Positions 26,089 through 35,374 of a DNA stretch of 64,000 nucleotides are shown here, piece by piece. The notes below the pieces were generated by a model, which saw nothing but the letters and a program-made list of their open reading frames with translations, had not been told where the DNA came from and searched no databases. The translations under genes were made by a program, and so were the position numbers. Positions within the stretch are counted from its first letter, which is position 1. Every line of letters starts with the position of its first letter. Source of the DNA: Microterricola viridarii (lineage in GTDB: Bacteria; Actinomycetota; Actinomycetes; Actinomycetales; Microbacteriaceae); assembly GCF_900104895.1 (NCBI RefSeq), contig NZ_LT629742.1:744001-808000 (forward strand), read 5' to 3'.

Positions 26089-29000
26089 GTGAAGACACTG
26101 CAGCAGCATCGTGCCCGCCCACAGAGATGGCTAGCCACACTCACAATCGCGGTTCTCGCGCTCGGGGCCCCGCTGGCCACCGCCGCACCCGCCTTCGCGG
26201 ACACGGCGCTGCCCGCCGTCGAGCAGGTGCTCCCCGAGCAGACGCCGGCTGAGCAGCCCCCCGCCGCGGCAACTCCGGCGGATGAGTCCCGTGCAGAGGA
26301 GGCGCCCGCAGAGGAGGCGCCCGAGAGCTGGGACGCGGTCCAGAACGCTCCCGTCTCCACGTTGAGCGCTGAGGCGCCCGCTCCGGCTCCGGCCGTTGCA
26401 GCCACCCCGGTGGTCACGCTCTCCGAAGCGCCGCACGATGGCGGCGCCGTCGTCGTGCGTGGCACCGGCTTCGCCGCAGCCACCCCCGGCGTCTACCTCG
26501 GTGTCGGCATCGCCGGGTCCGACGGCTTCTACAGCCCGGGCCTGGTGGCATCCGAGACCGTCTGGATTTCGATCGAGAACATCGCCGGGTCCTCCGACGC
26601 CGGCAAGACCGCGCCGATGAACTCGGACGGCAGCTTCGAGGTCACCGTCACCGTTCCCGCGGTGAGCGACGCCGTTCCGAGTTACGCCGTGTACACCTCC
26701 AAGGCGCACGGCCAGGGCTTCATGGACAAGAGCCAGAACACGGCAACAGTCGTGAGCTACGCCGCGGCGCCGCCTGCTGTGGTCGCCCCGGTGCTGACGC
26801 TGTCGAAGTCGACGGGTCTGCTCGCTGAGGGCGAGACGGTGACGGTGACGGGCACCGGGTATGACCCGGCCGTGCCGATGTACCTGATCGTGTGCTCGGA
26901 CGTTCCGGTCGAGGATGTGAACTTCACGTTCGCGTCGAAGTGCACGACGGGTGCGAAGTTGATCAAGCCGAACCCGTCGGCGTCTCCGAACCAGGTCAAG
27001 CTGGAGGAGGACGGTTCGTTCACGACTGAGTTCCTGGTGACCGACAAGGGTGCCTCCGGCACCGCGGTGTACACGGTCGCTGATCACACGGCGATGCAGA
27101 ACCGCACCCAGGACGTGAAGGTCGCTGTGAGCTTTGCCCCGCCGGTCCCGCAGGGGCCGGTGCTGACGCTGTCGAAGTCGACGGGTCTGCTCGCTGAGGG
27201 TGAGACGGTGACGGTGACGGGCACCGGGTACGACCCGGCCGTGCCGATGTACCTGATCGTGTGCTCGGACGTTCCGGTCGAGGATGTGAACTTCACGTTC
27301 GCGTCGAAGTGCACGACGGGTGCGAAGTTGATCAAGCCGAACCCGTCGGCGTCTCCGAACCAGGTCAAGCTGGAGGAGGACGGTTCGTTCACGACTGAGT
27401 TCCTGGTGACCGACAAGGGTGCCTCGGGCACCGCGGTGTACACGGTCGCTGATCACACGGCGATGCAGAACCGCACCCAGGACGTGAAGGTCGCTGTGAG
27501 CTTCGCCCCGAAGGTCGTCGGCCCCGCCGTCACCGCATCTGTCGCGTCGGCGTCGGCGTCGAGCGGACTCTCGGTGCGCCTCGTCGGTTCCGACTTCGGC
27601 GTTACGAAGTCCGTGTACGCGGCGATCATCGAGAAGGGCACCGAGTCGTCGGTGACCGCCGATTCCGGCTTTGCCGTGATGGAGTACTGGCCGGAAGCGG
27701 TTGTGGGTGGTGTCTTCGACAAGAAGCTCGTCGCGCCGACAGCAGTGCTGGATCGCAGCAAGCAGTACGAGGTGCTGGTCTGGAGACAGCACTCGCTCCC
27801 GAACGCCGACACCATCTACGCTCGTGCCGATGTGACCCCGACGTCCGGCCAGTGGGACGCACTGTTCCCGGCTCCGCAGCCGGGCGCAGAGGCGACCACG
27901 ACGACGCTGAGCGTCGACAAGACGGCCGTCGTCGAGGGCGCCACCGTCACGGCCACCGCCGTGATCGCGCCGGTCACGGCATCCGGAACCGTCAGCTTCC
28001 TCAACGGCTCCACCGTCGTGGCGAAGGATGTCGCCGTCACCGGCGGCACCGCGACCGCATCGCTGAAGCTCGCCAAGATCGGCACAGCCTCGCTGACCGC
28101 CGTCTTCACGCCCGCCAAGAACGCGCTCTTCCTCACCAGCACCTCGGCCGCCGTCTCGGTGGCGGTCGCGGCCAAGCCCGTCACCCCGCCGGCCGCCCAG
28201 ACCGGTGAGCTCTCCTGGGGCATCTACGGCGCGTTCCGTGACTACATCACCGGGCCCATCGCGAAGGGCGAGGTCGCGCTGAGCGACGGCGCCTCCGCGT
28301 CGGGCAGCGGCTACCTGTTCGCGCAGACCGGCGGCACCGTCGACCTGCAGGCAGGCAAGGGCGCCGCGGACTACAGCGGCGCCGTGCGCTTCACCGGCCA
28401 TCACGGTGCGCTCGACGTGACCATCGGCTCCCCGACGCTGCGCCTCGACAGCAAGACGACGGCAACGCTCCGCGTCGTCGTCAACGGCACCCGCGTCGAC
28501 TTCGCAACCGTCAACCTGGCGGCTGCCGGCACCAGCACCGACAAGGACAAGACCCTCTTCGTCGACGCCCCCGTGACCCTCAGCGAGGCCGGAGCAGTCG
28601 CCTTCCTGGGCAACTACCCCGCCGGAACCGTGATCGACCCGATCACCGTCGCCTTCAGCACCGGCGCAACTGAGCCGGTCGAGACCGTCGGCACCCGCAC
28701 GGCCCTCAGCGTCGACAAGGACACCGTCGTCGTCGGCGGCTCCGTCAAGCTGAGCGCCACCGTCACGCCGGCCAGCGCCCAGGGCAGCGTCATCTTCGCC
28801 GCCAACGGCAGCCAGCTCGGCGCCGCGGTGCGCGTTGCCGACGGCCAGGCCTCGGCCGACGCCGTTCTGCGCACCGTGGGCAGCATCGCGCTGACCGCGC
28901 GCTTCGTGCCGGATGCCGGTTTCGGCGCGAGCAGCTCTGCTGCGAGCACCGTGAAGGTGACGAGCTCCGTGCTGCCGCCGGTCAAGCCCCCGGTGATCAC

Positions 29001-30600
29001 CCCGCCGACGACGCCCGTCGTTCCCCCCGTTGTCGCCCCGACCGTGCAGGGCGGATCGCTCAGCTGGGGACTCGGAAGCGTCTTCCGCAACTACATCACC
29101 GGACCCATCGCCAAGGGCTCGATCAGCGTCGGCAGCGGCGCCACCTCCTCCGGCGGCGTGTTCCAGTTCGGCCAGAGCGGCGGAAGCTTCGACCAGGGCA
29201 GCGGAACGGGCACGGCCGACTACGCCGGCAGCGTGCGCTTCACCGGGCACGGCGGCATCCTCGACCTGACCTTCGCCAACCCGACGCTCAGCGTGACGAG
29301 CGCCACCAGCGCACTGCTCTCGCTCTCCGTGAACGGCGGCCGCGTCGACTTCGCCACGGTCAACCTGGGCTCGGCAGCGCGCTCCAGCCTGAACGGTGCG
29401 ACCGTCTTCAGCGGTGCCCCGGTCACGCTGACCGCCGCCGGCGCGAGCGCCTTCCAGGGCTACTACAGCGCTGGTGAGGTCCTCGACCCGATGACCGTGA
29501 CCATCGGCGCCGCAGCCGCAGCGCCGTCCGGCACCACCGGGACGATCGCCACGGCATCCGTCAACACGCCCGCCCAGGGCGCCGTCCCGGCCAGCCCGCC
29601 GGCCACCACCGGCATCACGCTCACACCGGAGGTGCTCGGCTCGATCGCAGCCGGCGGCCAGATCTCCTTCGAGGCCGACGGCTTCCAGCCCAACGAGACC
29701 GGCATCCGCGTCGTGATCTACTCGACGCCGACCGTTCTGGCCGAGAACCTCACCGCCGACGCCAACGGCGTCGTGCGCTGGAGCGGCACGCTGCCGGCCA
29801 CGCTGACCGGCGAGCACACGCTCACCGTGCAGGGCTCGATCAGCAAGGGTGTCGTCATCACGATCCCCGAGCGCGCCGTGGTCGGCTTCTGCCCGGTCGA
29901 GGGCGCGACGCTGGACTGGGGCTTCAAGCAGAGCTTCCTCGCCTACATCAGCAGCGGCATCGCCAACGGCGGCTGGGAGCTCGCCGGCGGCACCACCGAG
30001 GCCGACGGACTGTTCCACTGGGCAGACGGCACCGGCAGCATCGACCAGAAGAGCGGCGCAGGGCTCGTGTCCTACCTCGGCAGCATCCGGTTCACGGGCC
30101 ACGACGGCGCACTGGACACCACCGTCGCCAACCCGCGCATCGAGCTGGTCAGCGAGACCGAGGGCTACCTCGTGCTCGACGTCACCGGCACCACCCAGCA
30201 GGGCGAGCCGATCGACGGCCAGGCATTGCGCTTCGGCCAGCTGACGCTCGGCGCCGGCAGCCTCGAGGTGACGGAGGCCGGTATCACCGGCACCGACATC
30301 GAGGCCGTGCTGACGGATGCCGGGGCCGCAGCCTTCGGCACCTACCCCGCCGGGGACGCCCTCGACCCGATCAGCTTCACGCTGCCGACCGCCGACTGCG
30401 CAGTCGTGGCCGCAGAGGCCGAGTCGAGCGAGGCCGGCCCGAGCGACAAGACGGTGACCGCCATCAGCGCGGACGTCGCCGAGCAGGGCGTCAGCTGGAT
30501 CGTCTGGGTTCTGGCCGCGGTGCTCGCCGCTGCCCTGGCTGTGATCGTGGTGCTGCTGGCCAAGCGGCGTCGAGCGGGGGCTGACGCCTCGGCCGAGTAA
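26089..30600 (+). CDS. htaA: Multi-domain HtaA surface heme-acquisition protein
   Basis: A 1503-residue cell-surface protein. A signal peptide ends near TAAPAFA-DT; the GTG at 26089 has GGAGAAG upstream, whereas the longer frame would start inside the promoter. Residues about 235-351 and 358-474 are nearly identical tandem modules. Ig-like modules (LSVDKTAVVEGATVTATA, LSVDKDTVVVGGSVKLSA) lie near 603-700 and 868-958. Three HtaA domains start near residues 705, 988 and 1272 (SWGIYGAFRDYI, SWGLGSVFRNYI, DWGFKQSFLAYI). A C-terminal membrane helix (about 1468-1491) ends in KRRRAG. It should strip heme from hemoproteins for HmuTUV and be iron-repressed. Confidence 0.92.
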   Translation: MKTLQQHRARPQRWLATLTIAVLALGAPLATAAPAFADTALPAVEQVLPEQTPAEQPPAAATPADESRAEEAPAEEAPESWDAVQNAPVSTLSAEAPAPAPAVAATPVVTLSEAPHDGGAVVVRGTGFAAATPGVYLGVGIAGSDGFYSPGLVASETVWISIENIAGSSDAGKTAPMNSDGSFEVTVTVPAVSDAVPSYAVYTSKAHGQGFMDKSQNTATVVSYAAAPPAVVAPVLTLSKSTGLLAEGETVTVTGTGYDPAVPMYLIVCSDVPVEDVNFTFASKCTTGAKLIKPNPSASPNQVKLEEDGSFTTEFLVTDKGASGTAVYTVADHTAMQNRTQDVKVAVSFAPPVPQGPVLTLSKSTGLLAEGETVTVTGTGYDPAVPMYLIVCSDVPVEDVNFTFASKCTTGAKLIKPNPSASPNQVKLEEDGSFTTEFLVTDKGASGTAVYTVADHTAMQNRTQDVKVAVSFAPKVVGPAVTASVASASASSGLSVRLVGSDFGVTKSVYAAIIEKGTESSVTADSGFAVMEYWPEAVVGGVFDKKLVAPTAVLDRSKQYEVLVWRQHSLPNADTIYARADVTPTSGQWDALFPAPQPGAEATTTTLSVDKTAVVEGATVTATAVIAPVTASGTVSFLNGSTVVAKDVAVTGGTATASLKLAKIGTASLTAVFTPAKNALFLTSTSAAVSVAVAAKPVTPPAAQTGELSWGIYGAFRDYITGPIAKGEVALSDGASASGSGYLFAQTGGTVDLQAGKGAADYSGAVRFTGHHGALDVTIGSPTLRLDSKTTATLRVVVNGTRVDFATVNLAAAGTSTDKDKTLFVDAPVTLSEAGAVAFLGNYPAGTVIDPITVAFSTGATEPVETVGTRTALSVDKDTVVVGGSVKLSATVTPASAQGSVIFAANGSQLGAAVRVADGQASADAVLRTVGSIALTARFVPDAGFGASSSAASTVKVTSSVLPPVKPPVITPPTTPVVPPVVAPTVQGGSLSWGLGSVFRNYITGPIAKGSISVGSGATSSGGVFQFGQSGGSFDQGSGTGTADYAGSVRFTGHGGILDLTFANPTLSVTSATSALLSLSVNGGRVDFATVNLGSAARSSLNGATVFSGAPVTLTAAGASAFQGYYSAGEVLDPMTVTIGAAAAAPSGTTGTIATASVNTPAQGAVPASPPATTGITLTPEVLGSIAAGGQISFEADGFQPNETGIRVVIYSTPTVLAENLTADANGVVRWSGTLPATLTGEHTLTVQGSISKGVVITIPERAVVGFCPVEGATLDWGFKQSFLAYISSGIANGGWELAGGTTEADGLFHWADGTGSIDQKSGAGLVSYLGSIRFTGHDGALDTTVANPRIELVSETEGYLVLDVTGTTQQGEPIDGQALRFGQLTLGAGSLEVTEAGITGTDIEAVLTDAGAAAFGTYPAGDALDPISFTLPTADCAVVAAEAESSEAGPSDKTVTAISADVAEQGVSWIVWVLAAVLAAALAVIVVLLAKRRRAGADASAE
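26791..27510. repeat. Two near-identical 351-bp tandem modules inside the HtaA gene
   Basis: Copies at 26791-27141 and 27160-27510, period 369 bp (123 codons). Only about four base differences are visible, all silent, which indicates recent duplication or ongoing gene conversion. Confidence 0.93.
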
Positions 30601-30618
30601 CACGGCGATTGCATGATG

Positions 30619-30650
30619 CGGGGCCCTCACCGAGATCGGTGGGGGCCCCG
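30619..30650 (+). terminator. Hairpin terminator after the HtaA gene
   Basis: GGGGCCCTCACCGA pairs with TCGGTGGGGGCCCC allowing one mismatch; it starts 19 bp past the stop. Confidence 0.7.
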
Positions 30651-30725
30651 TTCGTGTGCCCGGGATCTGGCCCCCCGCTCTCGCCGGGTGCGCCCGCACA
30701 CAGAATGGTGCGCGACAATAGAAGT

Positions 30726-31109
30726 GTGAGTGAAACCGCCGCGTCAGAACCCGTCCAGCCCCGGCCCGAGACCGAGCCGGCTCAGGGTGCGCCTGTGCCG
30801 CACGAGCCGGTGGAGACCGTCGTCGCGCACGAGACGCTGCGCGTGCGCCGCGCCCCCAAGGTCACCCGGTTCCTCGCGATCGGCGTCGGCGTCGGCGTCG
30901 TGGCCGCGCTGATCCTCACCATGATCTTCCCCGAGAACGACGACTACGACCGCGGTCAGGTCTTCGGTTTCCTGCTGCTCTTCTGCGGTGCGGTGGGCCT
31001 CGGCCTGGGCGCACTGACCGCCCTGATTCTCGACCGCCGCGCTGCCCGTCGATCCGTCACTGTCGTGGCCGATAGAATTGACGCGCACTCGGGCGACAAC
31101 TCACAGTAA
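30726..31109 (+). CDS. Small two-helix membrane protein upstream of purF
   Basis: A 127-residue protein with an acidic, Pro-rich cytosolic N-terminus (about 40 residues), a membrane helix at FLAIGVGVGVVAALILTMIF, an exposed acidic loop PENDDYDRGQ, and a second helix at VFGFLLLFCGAVGLGLGALT. The C-terminus (DRRAARRSVTVVADRIDAH) is cytosolic. The GTG at 30726 is chosen from the context; no strong ribosome site is seen. It ends 11 bp before purF, and such genes commonly precede purF in this group, so co-transcription is likely. No function is known to me. Confidence 0.75.
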   Translation: MSETAASEPVQPRPETEPAQGAPVPHEPVETVVAHETLRVRRAPKVTRFLAIGVGVGVVAALILTMIFPENDDYDRGQVFGFLLLFCGAVGLGLGALTALILDRRAARRSVTVVADRIDAHSGDNSQ

Positions 31110-31120
31110 GGGGCCTCGAC

Positions 31121-32680
31121 TTGGCCAGCGGCGACGGACTTCTCAACCATGATCTGCTCCCCGGCGAGAAGGGACCACAGGATGCCTGCGGTGTCTTCGG
31201 CGTCTGGGCTCCCGGCGAGGAGGTGGCCAAGCTCAGCTACTTCGGGCTCTACGCGCTGCAACACCGCGGCCAGGAGTCAGCCGGCATCGCGACCAGCGAT
31301 GGCAGCAAGATCCTCATCTACAAGGACATGGGCCTTGTCTCGCAGGTCTTCAACGAGACCGCGCTGAACACCCTCACCGGCCACATCGCCGTCGGGCACA
31401 CGCGCTACTCGACCACCGGGTCCTCCAGCTGGCAGAACGCGCAGCCGACGCTCGGCCGCACCTCGACCGGCACCGTCGCCCTCGGCCACAACGGCAACCT
31501 CACCAACACGGCCGAGCTGCTCGAACTGGTGCACGAGCGCTACCCGGAGACGGATGGCGAGCTGCGCCGCGGCAACACGACCGACACCGCCGTCGTCACC
31601 GCGCTGCTGACCGGCGACACGAACCACACGCTCGAGCAGACCGCCCTCGAGGTGCTGCCGCGCCTGCGCGGCGCCTACTGCCTCGTCTTCATGGACGAGC
31701 ACACCCTCTACGCCGCCCGCGACCCGCAGGGCGTGCGCCCGCTGGTGCTCGGCCGTCTCGACCGCGGCTGGGTCGTGGCATCCGAGACCGCCGCCCTCGA
31801 CATCGTCGGCGCCGCCTTCGTGCGCGAGGTGGAGCCGGGCGAGCTGATCACCATCGACGAGGACGGCCTGCGCTCGCAGCGCTTCGCCGAGTCCAAGCCG
31901 GCCGGATGCGTGTTCGAGTACGTCTACCTGGCGCGCCCCGACACCGCGATCGCCGGCCGCGGCGTGCACGAGGCCCGCGTCGAGATGGGCCGCCGCCTCG
32001 CCGCGGAGCACCCCGTCGAGGCCGACCTCGTCATCCCCACCCCCGAGTCGGGTACCCCCGCCGCCATCGGCTACGCCCAGGCCAGCGGCATCCCGTTCGG
32101 CCAGGGCCTGGTCAAGAACTCCTACGTCGGCCGCACCTTCATCCAGCCGTCGCAGACCATTCGCCAGCGCGGCATCAAGCTCAAGCTGAACCCGCTGAAA
32201 GAGGTCATCAAGGGCAAGCGCCTCATCGTGGTGGACGACTCGATCGTGCGCGGCAACACGCAGCGCGCCCTCGTCTCGATGCTGCGCGAGGCCGGCGCCG
32301 CCGAGGTGCACGTGCGCATCTCCAGCCCGCCCATCACCTGGCCCTGCTTCTACGGAATCGACTTCGCCACCAAGGCCGAGCTCGTCGCCTCCGGCCTCGG
32401 CGTCGACGAGGTGCGCCAGTCGATCGGCGCCGACTCGCTCGGCTACCTCTCCGAGGACGGCATGATCGAGGCCACCGAGCAGCCGCGCGAGCGCCTCTGC
32501 ACCGCCTGCTTCACCGGCAAGTACCCGATCCCGCTGCCCCAGTCGCAGCACCTCGGCAAGAACCTGCTCGAGCGCCCCGTCGCCTCGAACGGCTGCGAGC
32601 CGGGCCCGGATGCCGAGTTCGAGAGCGTGCTCGAGGTGGGCATGCCCCTCGTCATCGGCGACCCCGGCCGCCAGGAATAG
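31121..32680 (+). CDS. purF: Amidophosphoribosyltransferase PurF
   Basis: A 519-residue enzyme for the first committed purine step, PRPP plus glutamine to phosphoribosylamine. The catalytic Cys23 (PQDACGVFGVW) follows a short propeptide that is cleaved in this family. The glutaminase half has YALQHRGQESAGIA and GHNGNLTNT; the PRPP loop is RLIVVDDSIVRGNT. Cysteines in WPCFYGIDF and CTACF fit the iron-sulfur type of actinobacterial PurF. The start is TTG at 31121, with AAGGGG upstream; no better start keeps the propeptide. Purine feedback regulation is expected from the family. Confidence 0.96.
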   Translation: MASGDGLLNHDLLPGEKGPQDACGVFGVWAPGEEVAKLSYFGLYALQHRGQESAGIATSDGSKILIYKDMGLVSQVFNETALNTLTGHIAVGHTRYSTTGSSSWQNAQPTLGRTSTGTVALGHNGNLTNTAELLELVHERYPETDGELRRGNTTDTAVVTALLTGDTNHTLEQTALEVLPRLRGAYCLVFMDEHTLYAARDPQGVRPLVLGRLDRGWVVASETAALDIVGAAFVREVEPGELITIDEDGLRSQRFAESKPAGCVFEYVYLARPDTAIAGRGVHEARVEMGRRLAAEHPVEADLVIPTPESGTPAAIGYAQASGIPFGQGLVKNSYVGRTFIQPSQTIRQRGIKLKLNPLKEVIKGKRLIVVDDSIVRGNTQRALVSMLREAGAAEVHVRISSPPITWPCFYGIDFATKAELVASGLGVDEVRQSIGADSLGYLSEDGMIEATEQPRERLCTACFTGKYPIPLPQSQHLGKNLLERPVASNGCEPGPDAEFESVLEVGMPLVIGDPGRQE

Positions 32681-32688
32681 TAGTCCTT

Positions 32689-32846
32689 CACGTCGGCTGA
32701 AGGAGCGCCCCATCACGTCGGCTGAAGGAGCGCCACATCACGTCGGCTGAAGGAGCGCCAGCGACTGAAGCCCGGTTTCCGGCGTGAGAGATCGTTTCGC
32801 GAAGCCGCTCAGGGCTTCGCTCGTTCCTCGCTCAGCCGACGGGGGA
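32689..32846. repeat. Family D repeat, copy 2, with three 25-bp tandem units
   Basis: CACGTCGGCTGAAGGAGCGC repeats three times at 32689, 32714 and 32739, followed by GCGACTGAAGCC and then the inverted partner GGGCTTCGCTCGTTCCTCGC with TCAGCCGACGGGGG. The element lies between purF and a convergent gene, where it may also end transcription. Confidence 0.8.
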
Positions 32847-32871
32847 GGCGGCTCTGCCGGCCGGAGAGCGA

Positions 32872-33603
32872 TCAGGCGAGCTCGGCGATGATGGGCCGCA
32901 GCGCGTCGGTGAACCCGGTCGGGTCGGTGCGCAGCGTGTCGGTGATGGCGACGCTCGTGCGCCCGATCCACCAGGCACCGGATGCCGCAAGCGGCAGCAG
33001 CTGCACGGTGAGCTCGAACACGCGCGCCCGCCGGCCGTGCACCCGCTCGTTCTCGGCGATCAACCCCGCGTAGGCGAGCTTCAGCGAGCCGCGCGGTTCG
33101 TGCTGGTAGTCGGCGAATCGTCGCGCCGCGGCATCCGACCACGCCACCGCCGCCTCGGCGTACGGGGTGATCGCCTCGAGCAGCAGCTCGGCGCCCCGCA
33201 CGGGGAGGGCGACCAGGTCGCCGAAACCCGGTGCCAGCTCCAGCGGGATCGGTGACGGATAGCGCTCGGGCTCGACGGTGCTCGCCCACCACAGCAGCCA
33301 CTGCGTCTCAAGCTGGCTGCGCTCTGGCTCCGGGATCAGCTCGAAGGGCAGCGGCGCGGCCGGCTGGGCGTCGGCGGGCGGGGGAGTGAGCGCTGAGTGC
33401 TGGGGCTGCCTGAGCAGCGCGTGGTGCAGCGGGTGGCGCAGCTCACGCAACGCGGTTCCGTCGGAGACCCCGATCACGCCCTGCAGCCGGGGCAGCTCCA
33501 CCGGGGCTTCGATGCCGATGCGGTCGCGCAGGTAGAGGGCGAGCAACACCTGACGGTTCGCCTCTTCACGAACCGACCACCATGCCGCGCCGGAGCCCCA
33601 CAT
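32872..33603 (-). CDS. Conserved-looking protein of unknown function
   Basis: A 243-residue protein I do not recognise. It starts at the ATG at 33603 with WGSGAAWWSVREEANRQVLLALYLRDR. It is soluble, Trp-rich and mostly helical, with a Pro-rich linker (TPPPADAQPAAPLPF) near residue 80, then ERSQLETQWLLWWASTVEPERYPSP and a helical C-terminal half (LRGSLKLAYAGLIAENERVHG region). No signal peptide, membrane helix or catalytic motif is visible. It lies between purF and purM on the opposite strand. The frame is free of stops and has strong third-position GC, so it is probably a real gene. Confidence 0.7.
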   Translation of the reverse strand: MWGSGAAWWSVREEANRQVLLALYLRDRIGIEAPVELPRLQGVIGVSDGTALRELRHPLHHALLRQPQHSALTPPPADAQPAAPLPFELIPEPERSQLETQWLLWWASTVEPERYPSPIPLELAPGFGDLVALPVRGAELLLEAITPYAEAAVAWSDAAARRFADYQHEPRGSLKLAYAGLIAENERVHGRRARVFELTVQLLPLAASGAWWIGRTSVAITDTLRTDPTGFTDALRPIIAELA

Positions 33604-33735
33604 AGGGTCAGTGTAGCCCGCGCGCCCGCGCCCGGCTCCGGAGATTTCCGTGGATTTCCGGGGATTGTCGGGGCAGGGTGAAGCCGGGGCGGCGCCGTCG
33701 AAATCTGGCGCCCGCGCGCCCGGTACCCTATAAGG

Positions 33736-34839
33736 GTGACCGAGAATTCTTACGCCGCAGCAGGCGTCGACACAGCAGCCGGCGACCTTGCGGTCGAACT
33801 CATGAAGGCGGCCGTCTCCAAGACGCACGGCCCGAACGTCCTGGGTGGTGTCGGCGGCTTCGCCGGCCTCTTCGACGTGTCATTCCTCACCGCGTACAAG
33901 CGGCCCCTGCTGGCCACCTCGACCGACGGCGTCGGCACCAAGGTCGCCATCGCGCAGGCCCTCGACAAGCACGACACCATCGGCCAGGACCTGGTCGGCA
34001 TGGTCGTCGACGACATCATCGTGGTGGGTGCCAAGCCCATCTTCATGACCGACTACATCGCCTGCGGCAAGGTCGTCCCCGCCCGCATCGCCTCGATCGT
34101 CGAGGGCATTGCCAAGGCCTGCTCCGCCACCGGCACCGCGCTCGTCGGCGGCGAGACCGCCGAGCACCCCGGCCTCCTCGGCCCGGACGACTACGACGTG
34201 GCCGGCGCCGCCGTCGGCGTCGTCGAGGGTGACGCCGTGCTCGGCGCCGACCGGGTGCAGCACGGCGACGTCGTCATCGCCATGGCCTCCTCCGGCATCC
34301 ACTCCAACGGCTTCTCGCTGGTGCGCCACATCCTCGCCCAGAACAAGATCGGCTACACCGACCACTCCAACGAGTTCGGCGGCGTCGTCGGCGAGGTGCT
34401 CCTCGAGCCGACCCGCCTCTACACCGGCCCGCTCGTCAGCGTGCTCGAAGACCCGGCCCTCGCCGGCAGCGTGCACTCCCTCAGCCACGTCACCGGCGGT
34501 GGCATCGCCGCCAACCTCGCCCGCGTGCTGCCGGTCGGCTCCTGGGTCGAGGTGGACCGCGCCAGCTGGTCGCCGAACAGCGTGTTCCGCGTGCTGAGCG
34601 ACCTCGCCGGCACCAGCCTGGAGAGCGCCGAGGGCACCTGGAACCTCGGCATCGGCATGTTCGCCGTCGTGGCCGCGGATTCCGCCTCCAGCGTCATCGC
34701 CAAGCTCGAGTCCGAGGGCATCCACTCCTGGGTCGCCGGCCGTGTCTCGACGACGCCGCGTGACTTCACCGGTTTCGAGCAGGGCGCCAAGGGCGTCGAC
34801 GGCGGCGCCGTGCGCCTGGTCGGCAGCTACGCCGCCTAG
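33736..34839 (+). CDS. purM: Phosphoribosylaminoimidazole synthetase PurM
   Basis: A 367-residue enzyme that closes FGAM to AIR with ATP. The sequence begins TENSYAAAGVDTAAGDLAVE from a GTG at 33736; core motifs are LGGVGGFAGLFD, TSTDGVGTKVAIAQ, DDIIVVGAKPIFMTDYI, GGETAEHPGLLG, SSGIHSNGFSLVR and HVTGGGIAANLARVLP. CTATAAG directly upstream may be a -10 box, giving a very short or absent leader. It is followed by a U-rich terminator and the convergent DUF3073 gene. Confidence 0.97.
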   Translation: MTENSYAAAGVDTAAGDLAVELMKAAVSKTHGPNVLGGVGGFAGLFDVSFLTAYKRPLLATSTDGVGTKVAIAQALDKHDTIGQDLVGMVVDDIIVVGAKPIFMTDYIACGKVVPARIASIVEGIAKACSATGTALVGGETAEHPGLLGPDDYDVAGAAVGVVEGDAVLGADRVQHGDVVIAMASSGIHSNGFSLVRHILAQNKIGYTDHSNEFGGVVGEVLLEPTRLYTGPLVSVLEDPALAGSVHSLSHVTGGGIAANLARVLPVGSWVEVDRASWSPNSVFRVLSDLAGTSLESAEGTWNLGIGMFAVVAADSASSVIAKLESEGIHSWVAGRVSTTPRDFTGFEQGAKGVDGGAVRLVGSYAA

Positions 34840-34870
34840 TCAGCTCGCTCCAGAAGAGCCCGCCCCAGAC

Positions 34871-34903
34871 GAACCCGTCGGTCACACCGTGGCCGGCGGG
34901 TTC
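34871..34903 (+). terminator. Terminator of purM
   Basis: GAACCCGTCGGTCAC pairs with GTGGCCGGCGGGTTC (G-T wobbles) and is followed by TTTCT, a good intrinsic terminator 32 bp past the stop. Confidence 0.8.
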
Positions 34904-34948
34904 TTTCTGTGCGCGGCCCGTGGCAGCCCGAAAAATGGCATGCGAAAA

Positions 34949-34984
34949 GCCGTGAGCTCAGCGTTGAAACGCTGAGCTCACGGC
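34949..34984. terminator. Second hairpin between purM and the DUF3073 gene
   Basis: Perfect 16-bp arms GCCGTGAGCTCAGCGT and complement around TGAA. It ends 20 bp from the 3' end of the DUF3073 gene and is preceded, on the minus-strand reading direction, by a TTTTCGC stretch, so it likely serves that gene. Confidence 0.8.
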
Positions 34985-35003
34985 ATCCAGTGCGGAGAAA
35001 AGA

Positions 35004-35228
35004 CTAAGCGCGCTTCTGCTCGTCTTCGGTCGCGTAGGTGTCCTCGTACGGTGTGGCCTCATACTCAGGCCACTTGGCGAGGTCTTCGTCGAGACGATCC
35101 CCACCAGGTCGAACATCACCACTATGCGTGAGTTCGCGTTCGAGAGCACCGTAGTTGGTGTCGGGGCTGAAGTACTTCAGCTCACGGGCTACCTTGGTGT
35201 GCTTTGCTTTTTGACGGCCGCGCCCCAT
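35004..35228 (-). CDS. DUF3073 small protein
   Basis: A 74-residue protein of the actinobacterial DUF3073 family. It starts MGRGRQKAKHTKVARELKYF, a basic, nucleic-acid-like N-terminus, continues SPDTNYGALERELT and ends in an acidic tail (DEDLAKWPEY to TEDEQKRA). It is soluble, with no known function. Placement next to purM is common for the family. The region upstream is AT-rich for this genome (AAGTATGAAAACTAACTG), consistent with a promoter shared with the divergent flavoprotein. Confidence 0.92.
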   Translation of the reverse strand: MGRGRQKAKHTKVARELKYFSPDTNYGALERELTHSGDVRPGGDRLDEDLAKWPEYEATPYEDTYATEDEQKRA

Positions 35229-35374
35229 GCGAGACCCCCTTACGATGACAGGCCGGTTGCTAATGATGCGCCCGGGATTTACCGATAAAAAGTATGAAAA
35301 CTAACTGCCAGTTTAGCATGTAGGGTGCACAGTGCCGGTGGCCGCTTCAGAGACAGAGAATGGGACGAGGTTTG

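Noticed and set aside
26131-30699. Long minus-strand open frame opposite the HtaA gene
   Set aside because: It mirrors the HtaA protein's repeats and has no recognisable motif or start context; a codon-bias artefact.
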